Assembly (NCBI GenBank): GCA_018224345.1
Contig: JAGTUW010000203.1
Coordinates: forward strand, 1 to 28,387
Length of the DNA: 28,387 nt
Source of the DNA: Bacteroidota bacterium
GTDB taxonomy: Bacteria; Bacteroidota; Ignavibacteria; SZUA-365
Direction: 5' to 3'
The position numbers were made by a program, and so were the translations under genes. The notes beneath the pieces were generated by a model that was not told the origin of the DNA, searched no databases, and saw only the letters and a program-made list of their open reading frames with translations. Below, in pieces: positions 1 to 7,595 of this stretch; within the stretch, counting starts at the first letter, position 1, and every line of letters begins with the position of its first letter.

Positions 1-683
1 CGAAACGTAGCGGGGCACTGACGCTGCGATGGGCTTCGCAGGCGCGAACATGGCTTGATCAACTACAGCCTCGCTATGGGCATCGCCAGTATGCGTTCGG
101 CATTGTTCAGGGAAATGTGTTCGAGGACTTGCGGGAAATCAGTGCACGTGGTTTGATCGACCTTGACTTTGATGGCTACGCTATCGGTGGACTCGCCGTC
201 GGGGAGCCCGCGGAAGTCATGTACCACATGACGGATTTCACGACGGATATCGTTCCGCATGATCGTCCCCGTTATCTGATGGGCGTGGGTACACCGGTAA
301 ATATCCTCGAATGCATCGAGCGTGGTGTCGATCTCTTCGACTGTGTGATGCCGACCAGGAATGGTCGAAACGCGATGGTGTTCACGCCGGACGGTGCGAT
401 GACAATAAAGAAGGAACGGTATCTGCATGATTTCACGCCCATTGACGCGGATTGTGATTGCTATGCCTGCCAGCATTTCACGCGCGCCTACGTCTGCAAT
501 CTTTTTCGTACCCGGGAAATTCTCGGCTTGCAACTCGCGTCGATTCACAATCTTGCCTTTTATCTGCGATTGACGCGTGATGCGCGAAATGCTATCTTTC
601 AGAACACCTTTCCTGCGTGGAAAACCGCGTACGTGCGGCGTTACCTCGCACAAGGAAACCACGACGGTTCGATTCAAACATAA
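1..683 (+). CDS. tgt: Queuine tRNA-ribosyltransferase (3' part, 5' end outside window)
   Basis: Exchanges guanine 34 for a queuine precursor in the anticodon of GUN tRNAs. The frame is open from base 3, so the N-terminal part, including the general-base Asp, lies outside the window. Visible family signatures are FGIVQGN near the start (the family usually has GG after Q), GGLAVGEP, and the nucleophile loop FDCVMPTRNGRN, whose Asp forms the covalent intermediate in characterised enzymes. The zinc site is the CDCYAC cluster, with a fourth His ligand downstream in SIHNLAFY. The C-terminal end matches the family in length and content. yajC follows 15 bp after the stop, a common arrangement. The family call is certain; only the length is limited by the window edge. 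Confidence 0.97.
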   Translation, partial: KRSGALTLRWASQARTWLDQLQPRYGHRQYAFGIVQGNVFEDLREISARGLIDLDFDGYAIGGLAVGEPAEVMYHMTDFTTDIVPHDRPRYLMGVGTPVNILECIERGVDLFDCVMPTRNGRNAMVFTPDGAMTIKKERYLHDFTPIDADCDCYACQHFTRAYVCNLFRTREILGLQLASIHNLAFYLRLTRDARNAIFQNTFPAWKTAYVRRYLAQGNHDGSIQT

Positions 684-698
684 GTCAGGAGCAAACCT

Positions 699-1022
699 GT
701 GATTGAAGTCCTTTTCGCTATGGCGCCCCAAGGCGGTGGCAGTGGCGGCGGCCAGATGATGAGCACGCTGATTTTCTTCGCTCTCATCTTCGTAATTTTC
801 TATTTCATGATTCTTCGTCCCCAGCAGAAGAGGGCAAAAGAGCGGCAGAAGCTGCTCGAGAGCCTGAAAAAAGGAGACAAAGTGGTCACCTCCGGCGGGA
901 TGCATGGAAAAATTGTCAACGTGGACGACAAAACGATTCTTCTCGATGTCGGTGATAACATGAAACTCAAGTTTGATCGCAGTGCGGTGAATGTTGTGAC
1001 ACGGGAGGCGTCCGCGGAATAA
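699..1022 (+). CDS. yajC: YajC, Sec translocon accessory subunit
   Basis: A 107-residue inner-membrane protein associated with the SecDF-YajC complex, which helps the SecYEG channel. It starts at GTG 699 with AGGAG about 8 nt upstream, close behind the tgt stop. After a short Gly-rich N-terminus there is one hydrophobic helix (about residues 22-39, STLIFFALIFVIFYFMILR) ending in the diagnostic RPQQKRAKER. The cytoplasmic domain follows, with KGDKVVTSGGMHGKI and a Val/Asp-rich beta region. Length and domain order are typical. In many genomes tgt-yajC is followed by secD and secF; here ribBA follows, so the rest of the complex must be encoded elsewhere. Confidence 0.96.
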   Translation: MIEVLFAMAPQGGGSGGGQMMSTLIFFALIFVIFYFMILRPQQKRAKERQKLLESLKKGDKVVTSGGMHGKIVNVDDKTILLDVGDNMKLKFDRSAVNVVTREASAE

Positions 1023-1042
1023 TTACCCCGCGCTCGATTGCC

Positions 1043-2257
1043 ATGGCACATCAGTTCAACACCATCGACGAAGCGATCGATGCTATCCGCGCCGGCGAAG
1101 TTATTATCATCGTCGACGACGAAGAACGCGAAAACGAAGGTGATTTCGTTTGCGCAGCAGAAAAAACAACACCGGAAATTGTCAATTTCATGGTGCGACA
1201 TGGGCGCGGTATGGTCTGTGTACCTCTGACGGAGGAGCGCATGGATCAACTGCAACTCGGCATGATGGTCGACGGAAATACCGCGCTGCACGGTACGAAT
1301 TTTACGGTGACAGTCGATTATGTGCACGGAACAACGACGGGTATCTCTGCCTCAGACCGTGCAGCAACGATTCGCGCACTCGCCGACCCTGAAACACGCC
1401 CGACGGATCTTGCGCGACCAGGCCACATCTTCCCCCTCAAGGCAGTTGCCGGTGGCGTATTGCGGCGGGCAGGACATACCGAAGCAGTGGTGGACCTCGC
1501 AAGAATGGCCGACCTCCAGCCGGTCGGCGTCGTATGCGAAATCCTCAAGGAAGATGGGACAATGGCGCGGACAACCGAGTTGTTCGCTCTCGCGAAAGAG
1601 TTCAACCTGAGAATCATCACCGTCAACCAGCTTATCGAACAGCGTGTGAAAATGGAAAAGCTGGTCAAAAAGGAAATTATCACCAATATTCCCACACGCT
1701 ACGGTGAATTCACTCTTCACCTCTATACAAACATTATCGATAACAAAGAGCATCTCGCCCTGGTCAAAGGAACGATCGATGATGGAGAACCGGTGCTCGT
1801 CCGTGTCCATTCGGAATGCCTGACCGGTGACACCTTCGGTTCCCTGCGTTGTGATTGCAAGGATCAGCTCAATGCAGCAATGCTGACGGTCGAACGCGAA
1901 GGGCGCGGCGTCGTCTTGTACATGCGCCAGGAAGGCCGTGGTATCGGCCTTGCAAACAAACTTCGCGCGTATAACCTGCAGGATGCAGGCTTCGATACCG
2001 TGCAGGCCAACATTGAACTCGGCTTCCGTGACGACTTACGTGATTATGGAATCGGAGCACAGATCCTCGCCGATCTCGGTATCCGGAAAATGCGTCTGCT
2101 CACCAATAACCCGAAAAAAGTTATCGGCCTGAAAAGCTACGGTCTCGAAATAATCGAACGTGTGCCCATCGAGAGTCTGCCCAATGTGATCAATGAGTAT
2201 TATCTCCAGACCAAGCGGGACAGAATGGGCCATCTCATCATGCATCAGCATAGTTGA
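1043..2257 (+). CDS. ribBA: Bifunctional DHBP synthase / GTP cyclohydrolase II
   Basis: Supplies both starting compounds for riboflavin synthesis: 3,4-dihydroxy-2-butanone 4-phosphate from ribulose 5-phosphate, and the pyrimidine precursor from GTP. Residues 1-200 are the RibB domain, with DDEERENEGD at 25-34, the DRAATIRALADP loop, and RPGHIFPL through GHTEAVVDLARMA. Residues 205-404 are the RibA domain, with VRVHSECLTGD, zinc ligands C259, C270 and C272 (RCDC), the catalytic MRQEGRGIGL (294-303), the RAYNLQD tyrosine region and RLLTNNPKK. All key residues of both halves appear present, so both activities are expected. ATG 1043 lies 20 bp after yajC with no clear Shine-Dalgarno sequence, as is common in Bacteroidota. 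I see no FMN riboswitch upstream; the gene probably rides on the tgt-yajC transcript. Confidence 0.97.
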   Translation: MAHQFNTIDEAIDAIRAGEVIIIVDDEERENEGDFVCAAEKTTPEIVNFMVRHGRGMVCVPLTEERMDQLQLGMMVDGNTALHGTNFTVTVDYVHGTTTGISASDRAATIRALADPETRPTDLARPGHIFPLKAVAGGVLRRAGHTEAVVDLARMADLQPVGVVCEILKEDGTMARTTELFALAKEFNLRIITVNQLIEQRVKMEKLVKKEIITNIPTRYGEFTLHLYTNIIDNKEHLALVKGTIDDGEPVLVRVHSECLTGDTFGSLRCDCKDQLNAAMLTVEREGRGVVLYMRQEGRGIGLANKLRAYNLQDAGFDTVQANIELGFRDDLRDYGIGAQILADLGIRKMRLLTNNPKKVIGLKSYGLEIIERVPIESLPNVINEYYLQTKRDRMGHLIMHQHS

Positions 2258-2270
2258 GCGCGGAAAAAAC

Positions 2271-2287
2271 TTCCGGTACATTCCGGT
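2271..2287 (+). repeat. Direct repeat TTCCGGT, 10-bp period, next to the greA promoter
   Basis: TTCCGGT occurs at 2271-2277 and again at 2281-2287, exactly one helical turn apart. The second copy ends 8 bp before the -35 box of the greA promoter. This could be an activator site on one DNA face, but a heptamer repeat can also arise by chance and no regulator is known. Confidence 0.3.
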
Positions 2288-2295
2288 CAAGGCAG

Positions 2296-2324
2296 TTGAC
2301 ATTCTGCTGAATATCGCGTACCTT
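2296..2324 (+). promoter_or_regulatory. Candidate greA promoter
   Basis: A perfect -35 box TTGACA (2296-2301), a 17-bp spacer and TACCTT (2319-2324), the last running into TACCTTTTA, which also resembles the Bacteroidota -7 element TAnnTTTG. The predicted start of transcription is near 2331, about 84 nt before the greA GTG. It is the best promoter-like sequence between ribBA and greA. Confidence 0.55.
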
Positions 2325-2331
2325 TTAAAGT

Positions 2332-2372
2332 CATAGCCAGAATTCCTGTGCGGAGTACTGGCTATGTTTTTT
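2332..2372 (+). terminator. Hairpin plus T-run in the greA leader: attenuator, or ribBA terminator
   Basis: A perfect 9-bp inverted repeat CATAGCCAG (2332-2340) / CTGGCTATG (2358-2366), with a 17-nt loop, is followed at once by six T residues (2367-2372) and a T/C-rich stretch. It has the form of an intrinsic terminator. It lies just downstream of the greA promoter and before the greA start at 2415, so a transcript from that promoter would begin almost exactly at the stem and could end after about 40 nt. In E. coli the greA leader also terminates early and yields the GraL RNAs. The simpler alternative is that this is the ribBA terminator and greA starts from an unseen promoter downstream. Confidence 0.6.
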
Positions 2373-2414
2373 ATTTTCTCTTTTCTCATAGTATCAATTT
2401 TTACGGAGTCTACC

Positions 2415-2891
2415 GTGGATTCTAAAGGAACTGTCTATTTGACGCGTGAGCGGATGGTTGAGCTCGAAAAGCAATTACAGCAGATGAAATCGAAAGGTCG
2501 CGCGGAAATGGCGTCGAAAATCGCCGAGGCGCGAGCACACGGTGACTTGAGCGAAAATGCGGAATACGATGCGGCAAAAGAGGAACAGGGGTTGTTCGAA
2601 CTGAGAATCAGTAAACTGGAGGATTTGCTCTCTCGCGCACGGATCATTAAAAAGGGAGATCTCCCCAAGGATGCCATCTATATCCTTTCCGACGTCACGC
2701 TTGAAGATCTTAAAATGGGAGGGACCGTAACATATAAACTCGTCTCTCCGGAAGAAGCGGACTTCGAACAAAACAAGATTTCGGTTACCAGTCCGATAGG
2801 CAAAGCCTTGATGAAACGACATATCGGAGACCTCATCACCGTACAGGTGCCGGCAGGAACTCTGGAGTACAAGATCATCGACGTGTCCTGA
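2415..2891 (+). CDS. greA: Transcription elongation factor GreA
   Basis: Rescues backtracked RNA polymerase by stimulating cleavage of the transcript 3' end from within the secondary channel. Starting at GTG 2415 gives 158 residues, the standard GreA length, with CGGAG 8 nt upstream; an upstream ATG at 2364 would add a hydrophobic stretch foreign to the family and would start inside the leader hairpin. The N-terminal half is the antiparallel coiled coil, with the acidic tip signature SENAEYDAAKEEQ that carries the catalytic-metal acidic residues. The C-terminal half is the FKBP-like domain (GGTVTYKLVSPEEADF, ISVTSPIGKALM, GDLITVQVPAGTLEYKI). Expression may be attenuated by the leader hairpin, and an intrinsic terminator follows. 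Confidence 0.96.
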   Translation: MDSKGTVYLTRERMVELEKQLQQMKSKGRAEMASKIAEARAHGDLSENAEYDAAKEEQGLFELRISKLEDLLSRARIIKKGDLPKDAIYILSDVTLEDLKMGGTVTYKLVSPEEADFEQNKISVTSPIGKALMKRHIGDLITVQVPAGTLEYKIIDVS

Positions 2892-2957
2892 GTGTGTGGA
2901 TGTCCCGCTTTCCTGTGATGCAGGAGGGAGCGCATCGTTTATACATGTGGAAATTGT

Positions 2958-2995
2958 GAAGCGAGGTTGTCATTGCTGGCAACCTCGCTTCTTTT
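2958..2995 (+). terminator. Intrinsic terminator of greA, possibly bidirectional
   Basis: A perfect 12-bp stem GAAGCGAGGTTG (2958-2969) / CAACCTCGCTTC (2980-2991) with a 10-nt loop, followed by TTTT. It lies between the convergent greA and minus-strand peptidase genes. The T-run favours termination of plus-strand transcripts, but the stem could also stop the opposing transcript. Confidence 0.85.
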
Positions 2996-3016
2996 CAATC
3001 GGAGAGAGATGCGGGA

Positions 3017-5038
3017 TCAGTCGATCTGATAATCGAGGGTGGCCGGCGGCATACCCTTCGCGTCACTCTTGAGGAAATGATCGAACCACGCCATGGTGCG
3101 CATGATGTAATCAAGCCGCGCGGGGTTCCTCCGGTTTCCGTGACCTTCGCCCGGGTACCAGATCAGGCGCACAGGTGCTTCTCCGTGCAACGCGAGTGCA
3201 CGGTACAGTTCCAGACTTTGACTCGGATGAACGCGCGGATCATCTTTTCCATGAAGGATGAGTGTCGGAGTTGTACTGCCCCTTGCCCACTTGACCGGAC
3301 TGCGGTCATAGACTTTCTCGACATCCTCATGGGTCCAGGTATCCCAATGTACATAGTAATCTTCCCAGGGAATATCAGTCGTGTTTCGTTTGGAAATCTG
3401 GTTGGAAACGCCGACGAAGGAAACCGCGGCAGCAAAACGCTCGGTGTGGCGCGTGGCCGCCCAGGCACTGAAATAACCGCCATAGGAGCCGCCGCCGATT
3501 CCGACACGGTCCCTGTCAACAAACCCCTTCTCGATCAGCACGTCGATACCGTCGAGCACATCGTCAAATTCCTTTCCGGCAAGATCACCAAGACCCATTT
3601 TTGCGAATTCAACACCTCGTCCGGTGCTCGCGCGATAATTCGGCATAAAAACAAAGTAGTCGCGTGCTGCTGCGACCTGTCCCCAATTCCCGTAACGGGT
3701 GACCCAGCCATTCTGATATGCCGATTCAGGTCCACCGTGAATATCGACAATCAAAGGGTAGGTCTTTCCTTCCTGATAATTCAACGGATAGATCAAGATG
3801 GATGTGATCTCCAGACCATCGGTGGCGTTGTAAAGGAATCGCTCCTGTCGTGCGAGGCGAATGTCATCGAGCCAATCATTGTGCTTCGTGCGACGTACGA
3901 GCGTCTTGCCGTCGAACGTGAACAGTTCGGTAGGATGTGACGGCGTGTTCCCCGTCATTGTTATCACGGAACCAGCTGTACTGAAACCGGTGATATTGAG
4001 ACGGCCCGCTTCGAGAAGTACCCTGCTGTCCGCTGCGTCAAGCCGTTGCTCGCGAAGTGTTATGTCCACCCCCTCCTGTGCAGTGAAAAGCATTGTTTGT
4101 GCGTCCTTCCAGGCGACGCCGGTGACAGTCCCCTCGAACTTGTCGCTGTAGTTGCGCAGCGTATTGAATGGTTTGCGGTCGTTGACGTCTGCGACGAAGA
4201 TCGATCCGTCCTTCGAATCCCAGACCGCGACACCTGCGACAAACGCAAGCTTGCTGCCGTCAGGACTCCAGACCATGCGCCCGAGTTTCCCGGGATTCTC
4301 CACAAATTCCGTCAACGTGCCATCCTCCGGGTCAAGCAGATGAATACGCTTGAACATATAGGATTGGTCGACTGTGTTTTTCGGGGCAACTGCGGCGGCG
4401 ATGTGTCTTGCGTCGGGACTCCACACAATGCTGAAAGCGGATACGTTGTATGTCAGTCTTCGCGTATCACCATCCGGCAATGAACGGACATAGACATTGC
4501 GGTCAGGATTCAATTCCTCATAGACTTCCGCATTGAATCCCTGCGCACGCAGCTTCTTTTCATTCGGGTCCGTGGCTTCGGTTGCAATGTAGGCAATAGC
4601 CGTCCCCTCAGGATGAATCGTGTATCCCAAGATACCTGATGCACTTGCCGTCAGAGGTCGGGCCTCGCCACCGTCAATCGGCATTCCGTAAACCTGTGGT
4701 CCGGAGGCATCGGGAAAATTCGCGACGAAGGTGATCATCCGGGAATCCGGCATCCATCCAAGATTGAACATCAGACGTTTGCCGGTGATGAAGGGACGTG
4801 TCGTCCCGGTCTGCAGATCATACACATGCAGTTCACGGTAATCGCCTCCCGGATTGTCGGAAAACGGGCGCGGAACAAGCACAGTATAGGCAATATGACG
4901 AGCATCAGGTGAAACAGCAGCCTCAACGACCTGCTGAATATCGAAAATATTCCGCTCGGTCAGCACCTCCTGCGCAGGCAATGTGGATGACAGCGCAAAC
5001 AAAAGCATCATGATAAGTATGGAACTGCGTCTCTGCAT
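3017..5038 (-). CDS. Secreted S9-family peptidase (prolyl oligopeptidase / acylaminoacyl-peptidase type)
   Basis: A 673-residue serine peptidase expected to trim oligopeptides outside the cytoplasm. Residues 1-22 form a signal peptide (basic start, hydrophobic core, LPAQ end). About residues 25-400 make the beta-propeller, with repeated WSPDG/SPDARHIA-type blades. The C-terminal 260 residues are the alpha/beta-hydrolase domain, with DIHGGPES for the oxyanion region, nucleophile S518 in GGGSYGGY, D600 in GKDDPRVHPSQS and H633 in GEGHGNRR, so the triad is complete. The start is supported by GGAG 8 nt upstream (5047-5050 on the plus strand). It is a single gene, divergent from the suf operon across a 263-bp spacer, and convergent with greA. 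The exact specificity (dipeptidyl or acylaminoacyl) cannot be read from the sequence. Confidence 0.94.
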   Translation of the reverse strand: MQRRSSILIMMLLFALSSTLPAQEVLTERNIFDIQQVVEAAVSPDARHIAYTVLVPRPFSDNPGGDYRELHVYDLQTGTTRPFITGKRLMFNLGWMPDSRMITFVANFPDASGPQVYGMPIDGGEARPLTASASGILGYTIHPEGTAIAYIATEATDPNEKKLRAQGFNAEVYEELNPDRNVYVRSLPDGDTRRLTYNVSAFSIVWSPDARHIAAAVAPKNTVDQSYMFKRIHLLDPEDGTLTEFVENPGKLGRMVWSPDGSKLAFVAGVAVWDSKDGSIFVADVNDRKPFNTLRNYSDKFEGTVTGVAWKDAQTMLFTAQEGVDITLREQRLDAADSRVLLEAGRLNITGFSTAGSVITMTGNTPSHPTELFTFDGKTLVRRTKHNDWLDDIRLARQERFLYNATDGLEITSILIYPLNYQEGKTYPLIVDIHGGPESAYQNGWVTRYGNWGQVAAARDYFVFMPNYRASTGRGVEFAKMGLGDLAGKEFDDVLDGIDVLIEKGFVDRDRVGIGGGSYGGYFSAWAATRHTERFAAAVSFVGVSNQISKRNTTDIPWEDYYVHWDTWTHEDVEKVYDRSPVKWARGSTTPTLILHGKDDPRVHPSQSLELYRALALHGEAPVRLIWYPGEGHGNRRNPARLDYIMRTMAWFDHFLKSDAKGMPPATLDYQID

Positions 5039-5234
5039 AAGAAGTACTCCAAAATTGAGAAAAATCGGTTGATGACTGCTTCGACATGGGAAACGAAAAC
5101 AGATCTCGCCTGTGCCCGGTCTGCTCTCCTCCTACCGCATCATGTAATGTAGGGAAGAGAGAATACATGGTGCCATGAAAAATTGCACACAATTGGAATT
5201 TTTTCGAAACGGCCCTTGTTTTGGAATAGCAATC

Positions 5235-5269
5235 TTGACACTTTTGTACAGATTGTAATTGTAGAAGTG
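5235..5269 (+). promoter_or_regulatory. suf operon promoter region with candidate Rrf2-type operator
   Basis: The 263-bp divergent spacer (5039-5301) carries a perfect -35 box TTGACA at 5235-5240; the -10 is not clear. Overlapping it is an imperfect inverted repeat, CACTTTTGTACA (5239-5250) against TGTAGAAGTG (5260-5269), with a perfect inner TACA-N3-TGTA at 5247-5257. A repressor bound there would block RNA polymerase. The obvious candidate is the Rrf2 regulator at the far end of the operon. The rest of the spacer is AT-rich, with no further gene or hairpin that I can support. Confidence 0.45.
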
Positions 5270-5301
5270 GATACATAAATGAAATGTAAAAGGACGTACT
5301 T

Positions 5302-6747
5302 ATGAGCACCGATTCCCGGGAACTTGAAAAACTGACCGGTGGAGATTACAAATACGGTTTTGTGACGGACATCGAAGCGGATACTGTCCCGAAGGGTCTG
5401 AGTGAGGATGTTATCCGGATGATTTCGGCGAAAAAGCGTGAGCCGCAATGGTTACTTGACTGGCGGCTGAAGGCCTACAGCCGATGGTTGAAAATGACGG
5501 AACCCCACTGGGCGTTCGCTCATTATCCGCCTATCGACTATCAGGACATCTCTTACTACTCCGCGCCCAAAACGACGGATGGTCCGAAAAGTCTCGATGA
5601 AGTCGATCCGGAACTCCTCGCGACTTATGAGAAGCTCGGTATCCCGCTCAAGGAACAGGAATTACTCGCGGGTGTTGCCGTTGACGCGGTCTTCGACAGT
5701 GTTTCGGTTGCAACGACGTTCAAGGGAAAACTCAATGACCTCGGCATTATTTTCTGTTCATTTTCGGAAGCGGTACAGGAGCATCCCGAGCTTGTGAGAA
5801 AATATCTCGGATCAGTGGTGCCGATAAATGACAATTTCTATGCCGCATTGAATTCCGCAGTCTTCACTGACGGTTCATTTGTCTTTATCCCGAAAGGAGT
5901 GCGGTGTCCGATGGAACTCTCCACCTACTTCCGCATCAACAGTCTGGGGACTGGACAGTTCGAACGAACGCTGATTGTCGCAGACGAACGGGCAAGCGTA
6001 AGCTATCTCGAGGGATGCACGGCGCCGATGCGCGACGAAAATCAATTGCACGCGGCTGTTGTAGAGCTTATTGCACTCGATGACGCACAGATCAAATACT
6101 CCACAGTCCAGAACTGGTATCCCGGTGATAAGGAAGGCAAAGGCGGCATCTACAATTTCGTGACCAAACGTGGTAAATGCGCGGGTGTGAATTCAAAAAT
6201 ATCCTGGACTCAGGTGGAGACAGGGTCCGCAATCACCTGGAAATATCCAAGCTGCATCCTGCAGGGGGATAATTCCGTTGGTGAATTCTATTCCGTCGCC
6301 GTTACCAACAATCGGCAACAGGCAGATACCGGGACAAAGATGATTCATATCGGCAAGAATACACGCAGTACCATTGTCTCAAAGGGCATATCTGCGGGAC
6401 AGGGGCAGAACACCTATCGAGGCCTGGTGAAAATAATGAAGAACGCGGATGGCGCGCGAAATTATTCCCAGTGTGATTCAATGCTCATGGGTGACCGATG
6501 CGGCGCGCATACCTTTCCGTATATCGAAAACGACAACGATACCGGACAAATTGAACATGAGGCAACGACATCAAGAATCGGTGAAGACCAGATTTTCTAT
6601 TGCAATCAGCGAGGTATCAACGCCGAAGACGCTGTCAATATGATCGTCAATGGCTTCTGCAAGGAAGTCTTCCGCGAACTGCCGATGGAGTTCGCAGTCG
6701 AAGCACAGAAACTTCTCGGCATCAGTCTCGAAGGAAGTGTGGGCTGA
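5302..6747 (+). CDS. sufB: Fe-S cluster assembly scaffold SufB
   Basis: The scaffold subunit of the SufBC2D complex, which builds [4Fe-4S] clusters in the cytoplasm. It is 481 residues long, the typical size. The family core is plain: GSFVFIPKGVRCPMELSTYF, YLEGCTAP, VQNWYPGDKEGKGG, NFVTKRG and KISWTQVETGSAITWKYPS. The C-terminal beta-helix carries NYSQCDSMLMGDRCGAHTFP, with the conserved Cys at the SufB-SufD interface, and IEHEATTSRIGEDQ, whose Glu also matters for assembly in E. coli. ATG 5302 has AAAAGGA 9-15 nt upstream. It is the first gene of the operon; a 65-bp gap separates it from sufC. Confidence 0.98.
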   Translation: MSTDSRELEKLTGGDYKYGFVTDIEADTVPKGLSEDVIRMISAKKREPQWLLDWRLKAYSRWLKMTEPHWAFAHYPPIDYQDISYYSAPKTTDGPKSLDEVDPELLATYEKLGIPLKEQELLAGVAVDAVFDSVSVATTFKGKLNDLGIIFCSFSEAVQEHPELVRKYLGSVVPINDNFYAALNSAVFTDGSFVFIPKGVRCPMELSTYFRINSLGTGQFERTLIVADERASVSYLEGCTAPMRDENQLHAAVVELIALDDAQIKYSTVQNWYPGDKEGKGGIYNFVTKRGKCAGVNSKISWTQVETGSAITWKYPSCILQGDNSVGEFYSVAVTNNRQQADTGTKMIHIGKNTRSTIVSKGISAGQGQNTYRGLVKIMKNADGARNYSQCDSMLMGDRCGAHTFPYIENDNDTGQIEHEATTSRIGEDQIFYCNQRGINAEDAVNMIVNGFCKEVFRELPMEFAVEAQKLLGISLEGSVG

Positions 6748-6789
6748 CAGACCAAGGACGGAGGCAGGGCTGACAAGCAAACAATAGTA

Positions 6790-6800
6790 TACATAGATAT
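6790..6800 (+). repeat. Motif TACATAGATAT upstream of sufC
   Basis: The same 11-mer occurs at 11042-11052 before the bacilliredoxin gene, and a related TACATAAAT at 5272-5280 before sufB. All three sit 23-30 nt before a start codon in the gaps of one operon. They may be internal -10 elements, a processing or translation signal, or chance AT-rich leaders. Confidence 0.3.
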
Positions 6801-6812
6801 TCGGAGTTATTA

Positions 6813-7580
6813 ATGCTGGAAATTCGTAATTTGCATGCCCGTGTCGAGGGAAATGAGATTCTCAAGGGCATCAACCTGAGAGTAAATCCCGGAGAAATTC
6901 ATGCGATCATGGGACCGAATGGCTCCGGGAAAAGTACGCTTGCGGGTGTGCTTGCGGGGAAGGATCTTTACGAGGTAACGGAAGGAGAAGTGCTCTATCG
7001 TGGCAGAAATCTGCTCGAAATGGATCCCGATGTGCGTGCCTGCGAAGGAGTGTTCATGGCGTTTCAGTATCCGGTGGAAATACCGGGTGTCAGCAACACC
7101 TACTTTCTCAAGGCGGCCCTCAATGCGATCCGAAAATATCGAGGGGAGAACGAGTACGACGCCGTCGATTTCCTGTCGCTCGTGAAAGACAAAATGAAGC
7201 TCGTGGAAATGGATCCCTCCTTCCTCAACCGTCCTGTCAACGATGGCTTTTCGGGCGGTGAAAAAAAACGGAATGAGATCCTTCAGATGGCCGTGCTCGA
7301 CCCCGTCCTGAGCATTCTTGATGAAACCGATTCCGGCCTCGACATTGATGCCCTGCGCATTGTGGCCAACGGCGTCAATGCACTGCATAACGAGGAGAAT
7401 GCTGCCATCGTCGTCACACACTACCAGCGGTTGCTCAATTATATCATTCCGGACTTTGTTCATGTGCTGGTTGACGGACGTATCGCGAAATCCGGTGACA
7501 AGGAACTCGCCTTCCAACTCGAGGAACAGGGTTATGACTGGGCGAAGGACCTTCATCAGCCCGCACCCGAAGCAGTCTGA
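6813..7580 (+). CDS. sufC: SUF system ATPase SufC
   Basis: The ABC-type ATPase of SufBC2D; ATP-driven SufC dimerisation remodels SufB-SufD. It has 255 residues, with Walker A GPNGSGKST near residue 33, the Q-loop region FMAFQYPVEIPGVS that is characteristic of SufC, signature FSGGEKKRNE, Walker B LSILDETDSGLD and the switch His in VVTHYQRLL. The common SufC form of Walker B is DEIDSGLD, so the Thr is a mild variation. The start is supported by CGGAG about 8 nt upstream. It is cytoplasmic, with no membrane segment. sufD follows with its ribosome-binding site overlapping the sufC stop. Confidence 0.98.
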   Translation: MLEIRNLHARVEGNEILKGINLRVNPGEIHAIMGPNGSGKSTLAGVLAGKDLYEVTEGEVLYRGRNLLEMDPDVRACEGVFMAFQYPVEIPGVSNTYFLKAALNAIRKYRGENEYDAVDFLSLVKDKMKLVEMDPSFLNRPVNDGFSGGEKKRNEILQMAVLDPVLSILDETDSGLDIDALRIVANGVNALHNEENAAIVVTHYQRLLNYIIPDFVHVLVDGRIAKSGDKELAFQLEEQGYDWAKDLHQPAPEAV

Positions 7581-7595
7581 GGAGTGACTACCACT

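Noticed and set aside
63..905. 280-codon minus-strand open frame
   Set aside because: Antisense to tgt and yajC; spans two real genes and shows no family signature.
2364..2414. Upstream ATG extending GreA by 17 residues
   Set aside because: The extension is hydrophobic, foreign to GreA, and its start lies in the leader hairpin; GTG 2415 has a ribosome-binding site and gives the family length.
3077..3940. 287-codon plus-strand open frame
   Set aside because: Antisense to the catalytic domain of the S9 peptidase; no motif of its own.
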